From Salipaludibacillus sp. LMS25 (GTDB taxonomy: Bacteria; Bacillota; Bacilli; Bacillales; Salisediminibacteriaceae), in contig NZ_CP093299.1 in NCBI RefSeq assembly GCF_024362805.1, positions 2,202,001 through 2,266,000 on the forward strand: a stretch of 64,000 bases of DNA. The letters are read 5' to 3'. Below are positions 1-8,871 of the stretch, in pieces (positions within the stretch are counted from its first letter, which is position 1; every line of letters starts with the position of its first letter). Position numbers and translations under genes: made by a program. Under the pieces are notes generated by a model, which saw only the letters and a program-made list of their open reading frames with translations, did no database searches and was not told the origin of the DNA.

Positions 1-52
1 CTGTTATAGTAAGAAGTACTGGAAGTAAGAAAAAGGATGTTAGACTCAAAAG

Positions 53-97
53 TAGACACAGTATATTATTAAACTAACTAATAATATGAGGTGTCTA
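53..97. repeat. 45-nt near-perfect palindrome
   Basis: The arms TAGACAC and ATATTATTA are mirrored by TAATAATAT and GTGTCTA around a 7-nt centre, with 3-nt mismatched steps. A short reading frame starts right after it (ATG at 99). It could be the end of a decayed insertion sequence or an operator. Nothing else in the window matches it. Confidence 0.5.
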
Positions 98-98
98 A

Positions 99-285
99 AT
101 GAGTAGAGTAGATAAACATGTGATGAAGATTTTAAAAGAAGCACGGTCCAATTGATGATAGAACAAAACAAGTCCCTTGCCTCGATGGTGAGGGTTCTGG
201 TGCTTATTCCAACTAACATTCCCAATTTGAAAAAGAAATATGGAGAAGAGTTTATAGAAGCAGTTCTTCCAAACAATACAAGCTG
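99..285 (+). other. Decayed or unassigned coding stretch
   Basis: An ATG at 99 opens a frame that stops after 18 codons. Other frames carry on with protein-like sequence up to the truncated hairpin element at 288. This looks like a gene fragment with frameshifts that was cut by the element. I do not recognise the family. Confidence 0.2.
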
Positions 286-287
286 CG

Positions 288-364
288 GGCAGTTTATCCC
301 CCACCTAAACGTTTCGATCTTCTTAAGTTTTGAGGTGGGGGTTTTACTGCCCCTTAAGAGTGGG
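288..364 (-). repeat. Hairpin element A, copy 1 (truncated, minus orientation)
   Basis: This copy has the left-end hairpin of family A: TTTAT, then CCCACTCTTAAGGGGCAG, a GGTGGGGG/CCCCCACC stem and the closing CTGCCC arm. The right-end hairpin seen in full copies is missing. The neighbouring 182-codon gene starts 60 bp beyond it. Confidence 0.85.
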
Positions 365-426
365 ATAAAAAAAGCCGAATGCCCATGCATTCTATGGAAG
401 TCCAGTGAAATAAGGAAGGTGACACA

Positions 427-975
427 ATGAAAGACTATGAAAGGCTATATAAGAAATACGTACACAGAAAAGATCGCTTATCCTTCACAAAAGAAGATGT
501 AGAGCGAATAATTATTAAAAAATTTAAGGCAACGGCATTTCCGAAAGAGGCCTTACTCGACTTAAAAAACGATGATCACTTTGACTATGATAAGATCTAT
601 AAGTGCTTTGTGATCGATGATCCACAGATATTACATGGTCTTTATTCAGATGAAGAAAGAAAACTGCATCGTGAAGATCTGTTAGACCATAGAGAAAACC
701 CGCTAAACCCACGAAAAGTGAAAGATTGGGACTATAACCATATTATAATGGATGAACTGGAAGGGCGTCGCATTGATATTGTATTAGAAAGTAAAGACGG
801 AGAGGTAATCACAGAATTTGAAGTTAGAAATTGTGAATCTATGAACAGGTATCTAAATGCCTTGATTGTATGTTCTAACCTAGAAAGAGAGCTAACTACT
901 TATTCTGAGGACATTCACGATGAGAACTTTCAATTTTATTTAGATAATTTGGATGAATATGGTTTTTTAGATTAG
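427..975 (+). CDS. Hypothetical protein, 182 aa
   Basis: I do not recognise this family. The ATG follows a good Shine-Dalgarno (AAGGAAGGTG). The protein is soluble, acidic and rich in Asp, Glu, Lys and Tyr, with no signal peptide or membrane segment. A central stretch (about residues 110-140) alternates as beta strands (RIDIVLESKDGEVITEFEV). It stands alone between two hairpin elements. Decayed sequence upstream leaves open that it was the last gene of a lost operon, for example an immunity protein of a polymorphic toxin, but nothing in the sequence proves this. Confidence 0.6.
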   Translation: MKDYERLYKKYVHRKDRLSFTKEDVERIIIKKFKATAFPKEALLDLKNDDHFDYDKIYKCFVIDDPQILHGLYSDEERKLHREDLLDHRENPLNPRKVKDWDYNHIIMDELEGRRIDIVLESKDGEVITEFEVRNCESMNRYLNALIVCSNLERELTTYSEDIHDENFQFYLDNLDEYGFLD

Positions 976-1034
976 GTTTGCCTTAATAAAGCTCACAAAA
1001 GTATCAGCGAAAATACGTTGGTGTTATTATTTGT

Positions 1035-1187
1035 CACAGATAACCGTCCATAAAACTCCCGGCACAAAATAGAGAACAGAGCTAAAACTATACAGGGGGA
1101 GAGAACGGCCGCTAAAGTCCTGATTCACTCAACCTTCAATCAGTGGGAGTTTTCGTTCTTCTCCCACTGATTGAAGGTTCGTTTTAT
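1035..1187 (+). repeat. Hairpin element B, copy 1
   Basis: This copy starts CACAGATAACCGTCC and ends GGTTCGTTTTAT. It has a left imperfect hairpin, the core TCCTGATT and a right hairpin formed by CAATCAGTGGGAG and CTCCCACTGATTG. It is preceded by TTTGT where most copies have TTTAT. Confidence 0.9.
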
Positions 1188-1321
1188 ATGGTATAACATC
1201 TGGCTTTTTAGTAGTTGTTCATAAGAGAAAACAGGTAAAACTACTATAAGTAGCAATAAGGGGAGACTAAAAAGCACGAAGTAACAATAAGACCGTGCTT
1301 AAATCATTAAATACGTTCTTT

Positions 1322-1356
1322 AAAAGAAGGCATGCCACTGAGGCATCCCTTCTTTT
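1322..1356. terminator. Bidirectional intrinsic terminator
   Basis: The stem AAAGAAGGCATGCC pairs with GGCATCCCTTCTTT around an ACTGA loop, and a T-run follows on the plus strand (A-run before it). It insulates the metallophore promoter from the upstream gene. Confidence 0.75.
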
Positions 1357-1390
1357 TCAGTTATATACGGTGAATGACTGACATAATCGT

Positions 1391-1621
1391 TCAACACCAA
1401 CAAGCGAACAATGATAAATCGTCGGGGATAGAGTAAGAGACGATGACTTCTGGAGAGTCAGTGACGTCTCGTGTTCCCATGATGAGAAAGTTTATTTCAT
1501 TTCCTTTAACAGAAGACGAGGCACCCACCTCTAGCAGGAGATCGCCGTATGAGTCTTCGGTATACATATTTTTACAATAAAATGGATTTCTTTTTAAAAA
1601 TAAAAAGTTGACGTCTACCAA
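1391..1621 (-). CDS. Possible small ORF, 76 codons (TTG start)
   Basis: This open frame lies on the minus strand in an otherwise gene-free gap and has protein-like composition (for example EVGASSSVKGNEINFLIMG). Against it: the start is TTG, no well-placed Shine-Dalgarno is visible, and the start lies between the -35 and -10 boxes of the opposite metallophore promoter. It may be a decayed remnant. I do not recognise it. Confidence 0.25.
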   Translation of the reverse strand: MVDVNFLFLKRNPFYCKNMYTEDSYGDLLLEVGASSSVKGNEINFLIMGTRDVTDSPEVIVSYSIPDDLSLFACWC

Positions 1622-1635
1622 TATTATGCTATAAT
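1608..1635 (+). promoter_or_regulatory. Sigma-A promoter of the metallophore operon
   Basis: TTGACG (-35), a 16-bp spacer and TATAAT (-10). The expected transcription start near 1642 lies just before the Zur operator, so a bound repressor would block initiation or clearance. Confidence 0.85.
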
Positions 1636-1649
1636 CCTTTTATAAAGCA

Positions 1650-1668
1650 AATCGTAATAATTACGATT
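1650..1668. promoter_or_regulatory. Zur operator (zinc-uptake repressor box)
   Basis: AATCGTAATAATTACGATT is a perfect 9-1-9 inverted repeat and matches the known Bacillus Zur box (AATCGTAATnATTACGATT). It sits about 15 bp after the -10 box and about 55 bp before cntK. Predicted result: the whole cnt operon is repressed with ample zinc and induced by zinc starvation. It differs from a Fur box (GATAATGATAATCATTATC). Confidence 0.92.
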
Positions 1669-1722
1669 ATCATCTGTGCATCTATTAAAGGTCTTATGAA
1701 TTCAATTTTGAGGGTGGTGAAG

Positions 1723-2556
1723 ATGAAGCGAGAGATAGATTTTGTGAAATTTAACCCGACTCAAAACATGACGATTCTTATTGAGGATGACAACGTGGTG
1801 CAAGACTACGAAAAGATCGCAACTAAAATAATGGCCTATGATAGCGTGTATGGGGAACAAGTGGGGTTTGTTAAAACACCTTTAAATAAAAAAGCGTCCG
1901 CATTACTTCGCATGGCAGGAGGTGAATTTTGTGGTAATGCATGCATGGCATTAGGCACTTTAAAGGCGTTCGAGCAAGAGCTCGATATCGATGAAAAGGT
2001 AGATATCGTTTTAGAGGTTTCGGGCACAGATAGCTTAATCGTGTGCCAAGTGAGGAGAACCGCCCATAAGTATTGCTGTCAATTGAACATGCCTATTCCT
2101 ACAACGTTGGAGCAAACGACCTTACATTATGAAGGGAGTGAGCTGTCTGTCACATTCGTCATCTATAGAGAAGCGATTCATCTCATCATAAACGTTGACG
2201 GCATCACCGACTCGCTAAAGGACAAAGCAGAATCGTTAGCAAGACTGCTAGGAGGGAATCTAAACACCCATCTAATTGGGGTTTTAATGTATAACCCTAT
2301 ATCCAATGAATTGGCGCCCCTTATCTATGTGCCACACCTCGATAGCATGATGTGGGAAAGAGGCTGTGGATCTGGGACAGCTTCTATAGGAGCCTATCTC
2401 ACTTGGAAAAATAAAAGGAAGACTGTAGCGGAGATTAGCCAGCCCGGCGGCACTATCACCGTGTCAGGCAACTATTTAGCTGGAGAAATACGCCATCTTA
2501 ACATTGAAGGAAGTGTTGAACTCGTTGCTAAAGGAACAGCTTACATAGACGTTTAA
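1723..2556 (+). CDS. cntK: Histidine racemase of opine-metallophore synthesis (CntK-like)
   Basis: CntK belongs to the diaminopimelate-epimerase fold and turns L-histidine into D-histidine, the first building block of staphylopine. Both catalytic cysteines are present: GGEFCGNACM near residue 75 and RGCGSGTASIG near residue 220, followed by QPGG. The length (277 aa) fits. I chose the ATG at 1723 because GAGGGTGGTG lies just upstream; an ATG at 1696 lacks a ribosome site. It is first in the operon behind the Zur promoter. A housekeeping DapF role is unlikely because the next two genes are the other metallophore synthases. Confidence 0.93.
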   Translation: MKREIDFVKFNPTQNMTILIEDDNVVQDYEKIATKIMAYDSVYGEQVGFVKTPLNKKASALLRMAGGEFCGNACMALGTLKAFEQELDIDEKVDIVLEVSGTDSLIVCQVRRTAHKYCCQLNMPIPTTLEQTTLHYEGSELSVTFVIYREAIHLIINVDGITDSLKDKAESLARLLGGNLNTHLIGVLMYNPISNELAPLIYVPHLDSMMWERGCGSGTASIGAYLTWKNKRKTVAEISQPGGTITVSGNYLAGEIRHLNIEGSVELVAKGTAYIDV

Positions 2557-2578
2557 CTAAACGTATTGAGGTGAGAAC

Positions 2579-3373
2579 ATGACGACGTTAACAACCTTTC
2601 AAGATTATTTGAGTGGACTTTTAACACAGTTCGATGATTTGGTAGACACCTATGATCATACGATGACTTACAGTCCAGAGTTAGAGAGGTTACTCGATGA
2701 GTATTCTACATTCATTACAGATGAGGCTAATAAAAACGTATGGGAACAACTCATACATGAAGACAATAATGAGTTGAATCAACTGGTTGTGAAATTAAGA
2801 AAGCAATCAGCACGCTGTGTGGCGATTATGGAGAAATACCGCGCATTAAAACTATTAAATCACCATGAAAGCATGACAGACTACTTTAAAAATATTGAGT
2901 CAAGTATAGAAAGTGAGTTTGGTAGCTTCCATGTCACGTCGAAGTCAAAAGTCTTATTAGTCGGTTCAGGCTCATTCCCCATGACACTACTGCTAATTGC
3001 TAAGCGGACAGGAGCAGATGTCATTGGAATCGATATTGATGACGAGGCAGTACAACTTGGCAGAAAAGTTGTTGAAAAACTAGGAAAAGGGTTAAATGTG
3101 AGATTAGAACAGTCACCAGTAGAAAACATAGACACACTAAAAGCGGTCACTCATGTTATTTTTAGCTCCACTGTTGAACAGAAGTACGATCTACTAGATC
3201 ACTTACATCCATTGACCCATAAGGATGTGGTGGTGGCCATGCGCTATGGTGACCAGTTGAAATCGTTATTTAATTACCCAAGCCGAGAGGTAGATGAGCA
3301 AAAATGGCGAAAGGTCAACGCAATCGTACGCCCAGAGCATGTATTTGATATTATCTTGTATCAAAAGGCATAG
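2579..3373 (+). CDS. cntL: Nicotianamine-synthase-like aminobutyrate transferase (CntL-like)
   Basis: CntL transfers the aminobutyrate part of S-adenosylmethionine to D-histidine, giving the intermediate that CntM completes. The SAM-binding Rossmann motif VLLVGSGSFPMTLLLIAKR is at about residues 122-140 and the acidic ribose-binding motif GIDIDDEA is at about 151-158. The N-terminal third is helical, as in this family. The length (264 aa) fits. GAGGTGAG precedes the ATG and the gap to cntK is 22 bp. Whether the amino acid used is histidine cannot be read from the sequence; the adjacent racemase favours D-His. Confidence 0.92.
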   Translation: MTTLTTFQDYLSGLLTQFDDLVDTYDHTMTYSPELERLLDEYSTFITDEANKNVWEQLIHEDNNELNQLVVKLRKQSARCVAIMEKYRALKLLNHHESMTDYFKNIESSIESEFGSFHVTSKSKVLLVGSGSFPMTLLLIAKRTGADVIGIDIDDEAVQLGRKVVEKLGKGLNVRLEQSPVENIDTLKAVTHVIFSSTVEQKYDLLDHLHPLTHKDVVVAMRYGDQLKSLFNYPSREVDEQKWRKVNAIVRPEHVFDIILYQKA

Positions 3374-3402
3374 CTTAGACATGCTGAGAAAGGAAGGATC
3401 GG

Positions 3403-4704
3403 ATGAAGGCTTTTAAGCGAGTCCTACTATTAGGGACAGGACCTGTTGCAGTTCAACTTGCGGTTATTATTAAACGTCATCTCACGTGTCAAATTGGTAT
3501 CGCCGGCAGAAAATCAGTTCGCTCCGACGCTTTTTTTGACGCTTTAACAGATCAGCAACAATGCCTGTACGTGGCCACTCAAAACAGTAAGGATGACAAC
3601 CTAGCAGGTGACTGTAGGGTTGACGAGGTGTTTACAGACTATGAAACGGTAAAAGGTGAGTGGGATACGCTTATTCTGACAGTCACAACAGATGCTTATT
3701 TAGACGTACTCAAGCAATTGGATAAAACCGTTTTAAAAGCAGTCACATGTATCGTCTTAATCTCCCCGACATTCGGTTCGAATCGTTTAGTAGCCACTTA
3801 TATGAGGGCTTTTGGTGACACGAGAGAGGTTATTAGCTTTTCAACGTACTTGGGGGATACAAGATGGCGAGATGCCACGCCGTCAAATCGTGTTTTAACG
3901 ACAGCGGTCAAACATAACCTTTATATCGGCTCTACGCATGGTGAATCGGAAAATGTTAACACGTTATGTGACCTCTATGACACATTAGGGGTGAATGTAA
4001 ACGTGATGGCATCACCCATTGAGGCAGAGTCGCGAAATATCTCCTTATACGTTCATCCGCCATTAGTTATGAATGATTTCTCACTTCGTCACATCTTTGA
4101 AAAGCAAGAAACGAAAACATATGTGTACAAAATGTATCCAGAAGGCCCGATTACGTACGCTTTAATTCGCCATATGTTGGCCCATTGGAAAGAAATCATG
4201 ACGATTTTAAAGGCTCTTAATATTGCTGGCATCAATTTGCTGAAGTTTATGACAGAGGATAATTACCCAGTAAGACCGGAAAGTTTACCACGGGAAGAGA
4301 TTGAAAATTTTAATCAGTTAGCCCCGATCCATCAAGAGTATTTAGTCTATATTCGTTACACGTCCTTGCTGATAGATCCTTTTTCTAAGCCGGATAGTAC
4401 AGGCCGCTATTTTGATTTTTCTGCGGTTCCTATAAGACACGTTTTCGTTAACAGCGAAGGATTATTAGACATACCAAGGATGCCTAAGGAAGACTATTAC
4501 CGGTTAAAGATCATCCAAGGAATTGCCCACCATTTACAAGTAAAAAGCGACACAATCGATCACTTCATACAGACATATGAAGACGCCCTGCGCAAAGCGG
4601 CTCAATCTCATCAAGGAGAGCCTTTATCTGATGCATTCACTGTTCAAACGTTTCATGAAGATATAGCGATGATTATTAGTCACTTAAAAACGCCCACTTC
4701 TTGA
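3403..4704 (+). CDS. cntM: Opine dehydrogenase of metallophore synthesis (CntM-like)
   Basis: CntM reductively joins the CntL product to an alpha-keto acid using NAD(P)H: pyruvate gives staphylopine, alpha-ketoglutarate gives pseudopaline or bacillopaline. The N-terminal Rossmann motif is LLLGTGPVAVQLA (about residues 8-20). Family-typical stretches follow: LISPTFGSN, ISFSTYLGDTRW, LYVHPPLVMNDFS and YFDFSAVP. The length of 433 aa is usual. AAGGAAGG precedes the ATG. The keto-acid choice cannot be decided by eye. Two hairpin elements separate it from the uptake genes. Confidence 0.93.
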   Translation: MKAFKRVLLLGTGPVAVQLAVIIKRHLTCQIGIAGRKSVRSDAFFDALTDQQQCLYVATQNSKDDNLAGDCRVDEVFTDYETVKGEWDTLILTVTTDAYLDVLKQLDKTVLKAVTCIVLISPTFGSNRLVATYMRAFGDTREVISFSTYLGDTRWRDATPSNRVLTTAVKHNLYIGSTHGESENVNTLCDLYDTLGVNVNVMASPIEAESRNISLYVHPPLVMNDFSLRHIFEKQETKTYVYKMYPEGPITYALIRHMLAHWKEIMTILKALNIAGINLLKFMTEDNYPVRPESLPREEIENFNQLAPIHQEYLVYIRYTSLLIDPFSKPDSTGRYFDFSAVPIRHVFVNSEGLLDIPRMPKEDYYRLKIIQGIAHHLQVKSDTIDHFIQTYEDALRKAAQSHQGEPLSDAFTVQTFHEDIAMIISHLKTPTS

Positions 4705-4740
4705 AAAAGAGAGATGATCTGTCCCTTTCTAGCATATTAT

Positions 4741-4888
4741 CACACATAACCGTCCGTAAACCTCCCGGCACAAAATAAAGAGAAGAGCTAAATCTATTTA
4801 AGTGAGAGCTAACGGCCGTTAATGTCCTGATTAACTTAACTACCACTCAGTGGGAGGAGGACACCACCGCTGAGTGAAGATTCGTTAT
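4741..4888 (+). repeat. Hairpin element B, copy 2
   Basis: It starts CACACATAACCGTCCG after ATTAT and ends GATTCGTTAT, directly joined to an A copy. It lies between cntM and cntA, so its hairpins would be in the operon mRNA and could lower expression of the downstream genes. Confidence 0.88.
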
Positions 4889-5041
4889 CCCACTCTTAAG
4901 GGGCAGTAAAACCCCACTTCAAAACTTAAGAAGATCGAAACGTTTAGGTGGGGATAACCTGCCCCTAAAGGTCCCATAAGTTAAACTAACAATCAGTGGG
5001 GGATGAAGATAAACGCCCACTGAATTGAAGCTGAGTTTTAT
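4889..5041 (+). repeat. Hairpin element A, copy 2
   Basis: This full-length copy starts CCCACTCTTAAGGGGCAG and ends GAGTTTTAT. It is abutted to B copy 2: the end of B served as the insertion site. Confidence 0.9.
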
Positions 5042-5225
5042 GAAAACAGTAAATGTTTCGTTTTTCATAAAATGAGCGGAACGCCCCATACGAGGGCCAG
5101 CCAGACCCCGCATAGTAAAAGTGGTCTTTTCATGATGGAAAAGGGAGCCATGATTTTACCAACATCTTCAACGATAGGAAAGCGAGAATTTTCATATTTA
5201 ACGTAAGGTAAAGGAGCGACGTACA

Positions 5226-6842
5226 TTGAGAGTGAAAGAGATGATGTTTGTAAGTTTTATCGTTTTAATCGGCACGGTGTTAACAGCTTGTACAGGGGGA
5301 GAGGAGTCGGATGCTGACATAGAGGTAAGCACACAGACGCAAGAGGAAATTGTCTATGCTACGGCACAAGATATCAATGATATGAATCCTCATCTGTACA
5401 CAGGGTCAATGCCAGCCCAAGGCATGATATATGAATCACTCGTTGAAAATACAGAAGAGGGTATAGAGCCGCTACTGGCGGAGTCTTGGGAGATATCTGA
5501 TGATGGCACCGTATACACCTTTCATTTAAGGGAAGATGTGACCTTCCATGACGGGGAACCCTTTAATGCCGAGGCGGTGAAGAAAAATATTGACGCGGTA
5601 CAAGCAAATGCGGAGACGCATGCGTGGATTAAATTATCCACGCAAATAGAAGATTGCCGTGTCGTTGATGAGTACACGGTTGAGCTGGCATTGTCTGAAG
5701 CGTATTATCCAACGTTAGTTGAGTTATCCATGACGCGACCTTACGTTTTCATATCGCCAAACGATTTTATAGATGAAGGAACAAAGGATGGTGTCACAGG
5801 GTTTCATGGTACCGGGCCATACATGTTAACGGATCATAAGGTTGATGAATACGCAACCTTCACAGCCAACGATGCTTATTGGGGAGGGGAGCCCGCCATC
5901 GAGACGATCACCTCTAAAGTACTCCCAGCAGGAGAAACAACATTTTTAGCTTTACAAAAAGGGGAAGTTAACTTTGTTTTTACAGATGATCGCGGTGTTG
6001 ACACACTGGATGTGGAAGCGATCGATCAATTAGTGGCTTCTGGGGCGTACCAACTCATTAGAAGTGATGCCATGAACACGAAAATGATCGTGGCCAATAG
6101 TAGTCAAGATGAGAGCCCAGTGAGTGAACGGGCTGTACGAGAAGCGATTTGGCATGCCATTGATCGGGAAACGATTGCGGAGGACATTTTAGATGGTAGT
6201 GAAACCGTGGCGGACACCCTCTTTTCTTCTAATATCATGTATGCCGATGTGGATTTGGACAGACGTTCATTTGATTTAGAAAAAGCGACGGCCATTTTAG
6301 ATGAAGCAGGTTGGTTATTAGAGGATGGGTCTAACGTGAGAATGAAGGACGGGAACGCATTAACAATGACGCTTTATTATGACAGTCACTCTTCTTCACA
6401 GAAAACACAGGCTGAATTTATTCAAGCCACTTTAATAGAAGCAGGTGTTCAACTAGAGATTGTCGGAGAAGAATCCACATCGATCGCCAATAGACGGTCA
6501 ACAGGCGAGTATGAGTTGTTATTCAATCAAACATGGGGGCTGGCGTATGATCCGCAAAGTACGATCGCTGCGTTTACGTCAGAAGCGTCATATCTTCATA
6601 CCACGAGTGGTATTGCGGAAGCCGACACGCTTTATCAAAAAATAGAAGACGTGATGGTAACGACGGATGAAGACATGAGACAAAATCTCTACGCGGATAT
6701 TTTGGAGATCGTCCATGACGAAGCTGTTTTTATTCCTATTTCAAATGGCAGTCTCACGGTAGTAGCGCCAACAGAGCTAGAGGGCGTTTCTTTTAAGCAA
6801 ACACAATTTGAGCTGCCATTTGAACACATGTCCTTTGAATAG
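5226..6842 (+). CDS. cntA: Metallophore-metal substrate-binding lipoprotein (CntA-like)
   Basis: This is an SBP family 5 (oligopeptide/nickel) solute-binding protein. It would capture the metal-loaded opine at the cell surface and deliver it to CntBC. The signal peptide ends in the lipobox LTAC near residue 22, so the Cys is lipidated. Family landmarks include the WEISDDGTVYTFHLREDVTFHDG block (about residues 82-104) and GTGPYMLTDH. The length (538 aa) is typical. The start is TTG, set by AAAGGAG upstream; no better ATG exists. It follows two hairpin elements, which may permit separate control of its level. Confidence 0.9.
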   Translation: MRVKEMMFVSFIVLIGTVLTACTGGEESDADIEVSTQTQEEIVYATAQDINDMNPHLYTGSMPAQGMIYESLVENTEEGIEPLLAESWEISDDGTVYTFHLREDVTFHDGEPFNAEAVKKNIDAVQANAETHAWIKLSTQIEDCRVVDEYTVELALSEAYYPTLVELSMTRPYVFISPNDFIDEGTKDGVTGFHGTGPYMLTDHKVDEYATFTANDAYWGGEPAIETITSKVLPAGETTFLALQKGEVNFVFTDDRGVDTLDVEAIDQLVASGAYQLIRSDAMNTKMIVANSSQDESPVSERAVREAIWHAIDRETIAEDILDGSETVADTLFSSNIMYADVDLDRRSFDLEKATAILDEAGWLLEDGSNVRMKDGNALTMTLYYDSHSSSQKTQAEFIQATLIEAGVQLEIVGEESTSIANRRSTGEYELLFNQTWGLAYDPQSTIAAFTSEASYLHTTSGIAEADTLYQKIEDVMVTTDEDMRQNLYADILEIVHDEAVFIPISNGSLTVVAPTELEGVSFKQTQFELPFEHMSFE

Positions 6843-6867
6843 GGGGATGTCTTCCTCTTTTGTTTAT

Positions 6868-7000
6868 CACAGATCACCGTCCGTAAACCTCCCGCCTCAA
6901 AATAGAGAGGAGAGCTAACGGTCGGTAATGTCCTGATTGACTCCAAGACCAATCAGTGGGAGAAGGACGAAAATGCCCACTGCTTGGAGGGTCAGTTAAT
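6868..7000 (+). repeat. Hairpin element B, copy 3
   Basis: This somewhat decayed copy starts after TTTAT with CACAGATCACCGTCCG. The right hairpin is imperfect (CCAATCAGTGGGAG/GCCCACTGCTTGG). It sits between cntA and cntB. Confidence 0.85.
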
Positions 7001-7042
7001 GAAGAAAGTGAGATTTTCCGCTAAATTTGGAAGGAGATTTTT

Positions 7043-7975
7043 ATGGGAAGGTATATTGTGAGAAGAGTCCTTATCGCCATCCCCATGCTGTTAATCATCT
7101 CGTTTTTAACGTTTTTATTCATTAATCTTGCCCCATTAGATCCAGCAGAAGTGGTTTTGAAAGCGCAAGGAGTGCCGACGATTACAGATGAGTTAATGGC
7201 GCAAACGAAAGAAGAATTAGGCATGGATAGACCGTTTATTGTTCAGTATTTTAATTGGCTTATAGCGTCTTTACAGCTGGACTTTGGATCGTCCTATGTG
7301 ACGGGAAAACCGGTTTGGTCTTTATTGGGACCGGCTTTTCTCAACACGTTTAAATTAACAATTGTGTCCTCTTTTTTCATCATCATCTTGTCGATTTTAT
7401 TAGGGGTTATCTGCGCATTACAGGAAGGAAAGATGATGGATAAGTCGATCAGAGGTGTGTCCTTCTTCCTTACAGCGATCCCGTCTTATTGGCTTGCATC
7501 CATGATGATATGGTTTGTGTCTGTCAAGTTGGATTTATTACCGACAAATGGCATGACGTCTTATCAAAGCTACATCCTCCCTGTGACGGTCATCGTCATA
7601 AGCTATGCAGGTATTTATTTTAGAAATGTGAGAACGTCCATGATCAGTAACTTGAATGAAGATTATGTGTTATATGGGAGAGCGTGTGGATTACCAGAAA
7701 AGACAATTACGATGCACATCTTAAGAAATTCATTACAAGTGGCCATGTCTATTTTCGGGATGGCGGTCCCGATTATATTAGGAAGTACCGTGGTGATAGA
7801 AAATGTTTTTGCCTGGCCAGGGCTAGGGAGTTTAACAGTGAGAGCTATCTTAAGCCGAGATTTCCCGATCATTCAAGCGTACGTTTTGATATTAGCAGTG
7901 GCATTTATCGCATTTAATACGCTTTCTGACATTATAACGGCGGCGATGAATCCGAAGATAAGGAATGATCTTTAA
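7043..7975 (+). CDS. cntB: Metallophore ABC importer permease 1 (CntB-like)
   Basis: This is a DppB-type inner-membrane permease that pairs with CntC. It has about six membrane segments, beginning with VLIAIPMLLIISFLTFLFI. The EAA-type loop for the ATPase contact is near LYGRACGLPEKTI (about residues 212-224). The end ENVFAWPGLGSL is characteristic of the family. The length of 310 aa is usual. GGAAGGAG precedes the ATG and the next gene starts immediately after the stop. Confidence 0.92.
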   Translation: MGRYIVRRVLIAIPMLLIISFLTFLFINLAPLDPAEVVLKAQGVPTITDELMAQTKEELGMDRPFIVQYFNWLIASLQLDFGSSYVTGKPVWSLLGPAFLNTFKLTIVSSFFIIILSILLGVICALQEGKMMDKSIRGVSFFLTAIPSYWLASMMIWFVSVKLDLLPTNGMTSYQSYILPVTVIVISYAGIYFRNVRTSMISNLNEDYVLYGRACGLPEKTITMHILRNSLQVAMSIFGMAVPIILGSTVVIENVFAWPGLGSLTVRAILSRDFPIIQAYVLILAVAFIAFNTLSDIITAAMNPKIRNDL

Positions 7976-8869
7976 ATGAAGGTGTTAAAACAACTAGGTC
8001 AAGACAAGTTAGCGGCTATTTCTCTCATGATCATTGTCATTACGGTTGTGGTCGGCATTTTTGCTCCTTTATGTGCGCCTCATCCCCCTAACGAAGTGAA
8101 CATGGCTTTAAGACATGCCTCACCGTCATGGCCATACCTTTTAGGTAACGATCACTTAGGGCGATGCGTGTTGTCCAGGCTGATATATGGGATTCGCCCC
8201 AGTGTGTTGGCTGTGCTCGTAGCGTTAATCGTGTCTGTGCTAATAGGAGGCCTTTTAGGGTTTTTAGCCGGTTATTTTAGAGGAAAAGTGGATGCCATTA
8301 TTATGAGGTGCTGTGATGTGATGCTCTCTTTCCCTGGTTATGTCATGACATTAGCCTTCGTCGGTATTTTTGGCGTCGGCCTAGAAAATATATTAATCGC
8401 CTTTATTTTAGTGAAATGGGCATGGTTTGCCCGTGTCATTAGAACGTCTGTCATGCAATACGCTGAATTGGAGTATGTGACGTTTTCCAAAGCAATCGGC
8501 ATGCGTCACGTGACCATCATGTACAAACACTTGTTACCCGTTACGTTTTTAGATATTGCGGTCATATCAAGCAGTGCTATCGGGTCAATGATTTTGCAAA
8601 TATCCGGTTTCTCGTTTTTAGGCTTAGGCATTCAAGCGCCCAATGCTGAATGGGGGATGATGCTAAACGAGGCGAGAGATATTATGTTTACGCAACCACA
8701 AGTCATGTTAGCACCTGGCTTAGCCATTGTCATTGTCGTGTCAGCCTTTAATTTTTTATCTGATGCGCTTCAAGTGGCGTTAGATCCCAAATTAATTAAC
8801 GCTAAGCAACGTAAAATCGGCCGCAAACCTCTCTCAAAAGTCATGATTAAGGAAAAAGAGGTGATCTAA
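7976..8869 (+). CDS. cntC: Metallophore ABC importer permease 2 (CntC-like)
   Basis: This DppC-type permease is the partner of CntB. The N-terminal membrane segment is followed by the family motif PYLLGNDHLGRCVLSRLIYG (about residues 49-68). The cytoplasmic EAA loop lies around FSKAIGMRHVTIMYKHLLP and the C-terminal part has SGFSFLGLGIQAPNAEWG. The length of 297 aa is normal. It starts directly after the cntB stop, so translation is probably coupled. Confidence 0.92.
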   Translation: MKVLKQLGQDKLAAISLMIIVITVVVGIFAPLCAPHPPNEVNMALRHASPSWPYLLGNDHLGRCVLSRLIYGIRPSVLAVLVALIVSVLIGGLLGFLAGYFRGKVDAIIMRCCDVMLSFPGYVMTLAFVGIFGVGLENILIAFILVKWAWFARVIRTSVMQYAELEYVTFSKAIGMRHVTIMYKHLLPVTFLDIAVISSSAIGSMILQISGFSFLGLGIQAPNAEWGMMLNEARDIMFTQPQVMLAPGLAIVIVVSAFNFLSDALQVALDPKLINAKQRKIGRKPLSKVMIKEKEVI

Positions 8870-8871
8870 TA

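Noticed and set aside
1723-2556. Housekeeping diaminopimelate epimerase (DapF)
   Set aside because: Same fold and cysteines, but the sequence around them (GGEFCGNACM, RGCGSGTASIG, QPGG) and the operon match the histidine racemase branch.
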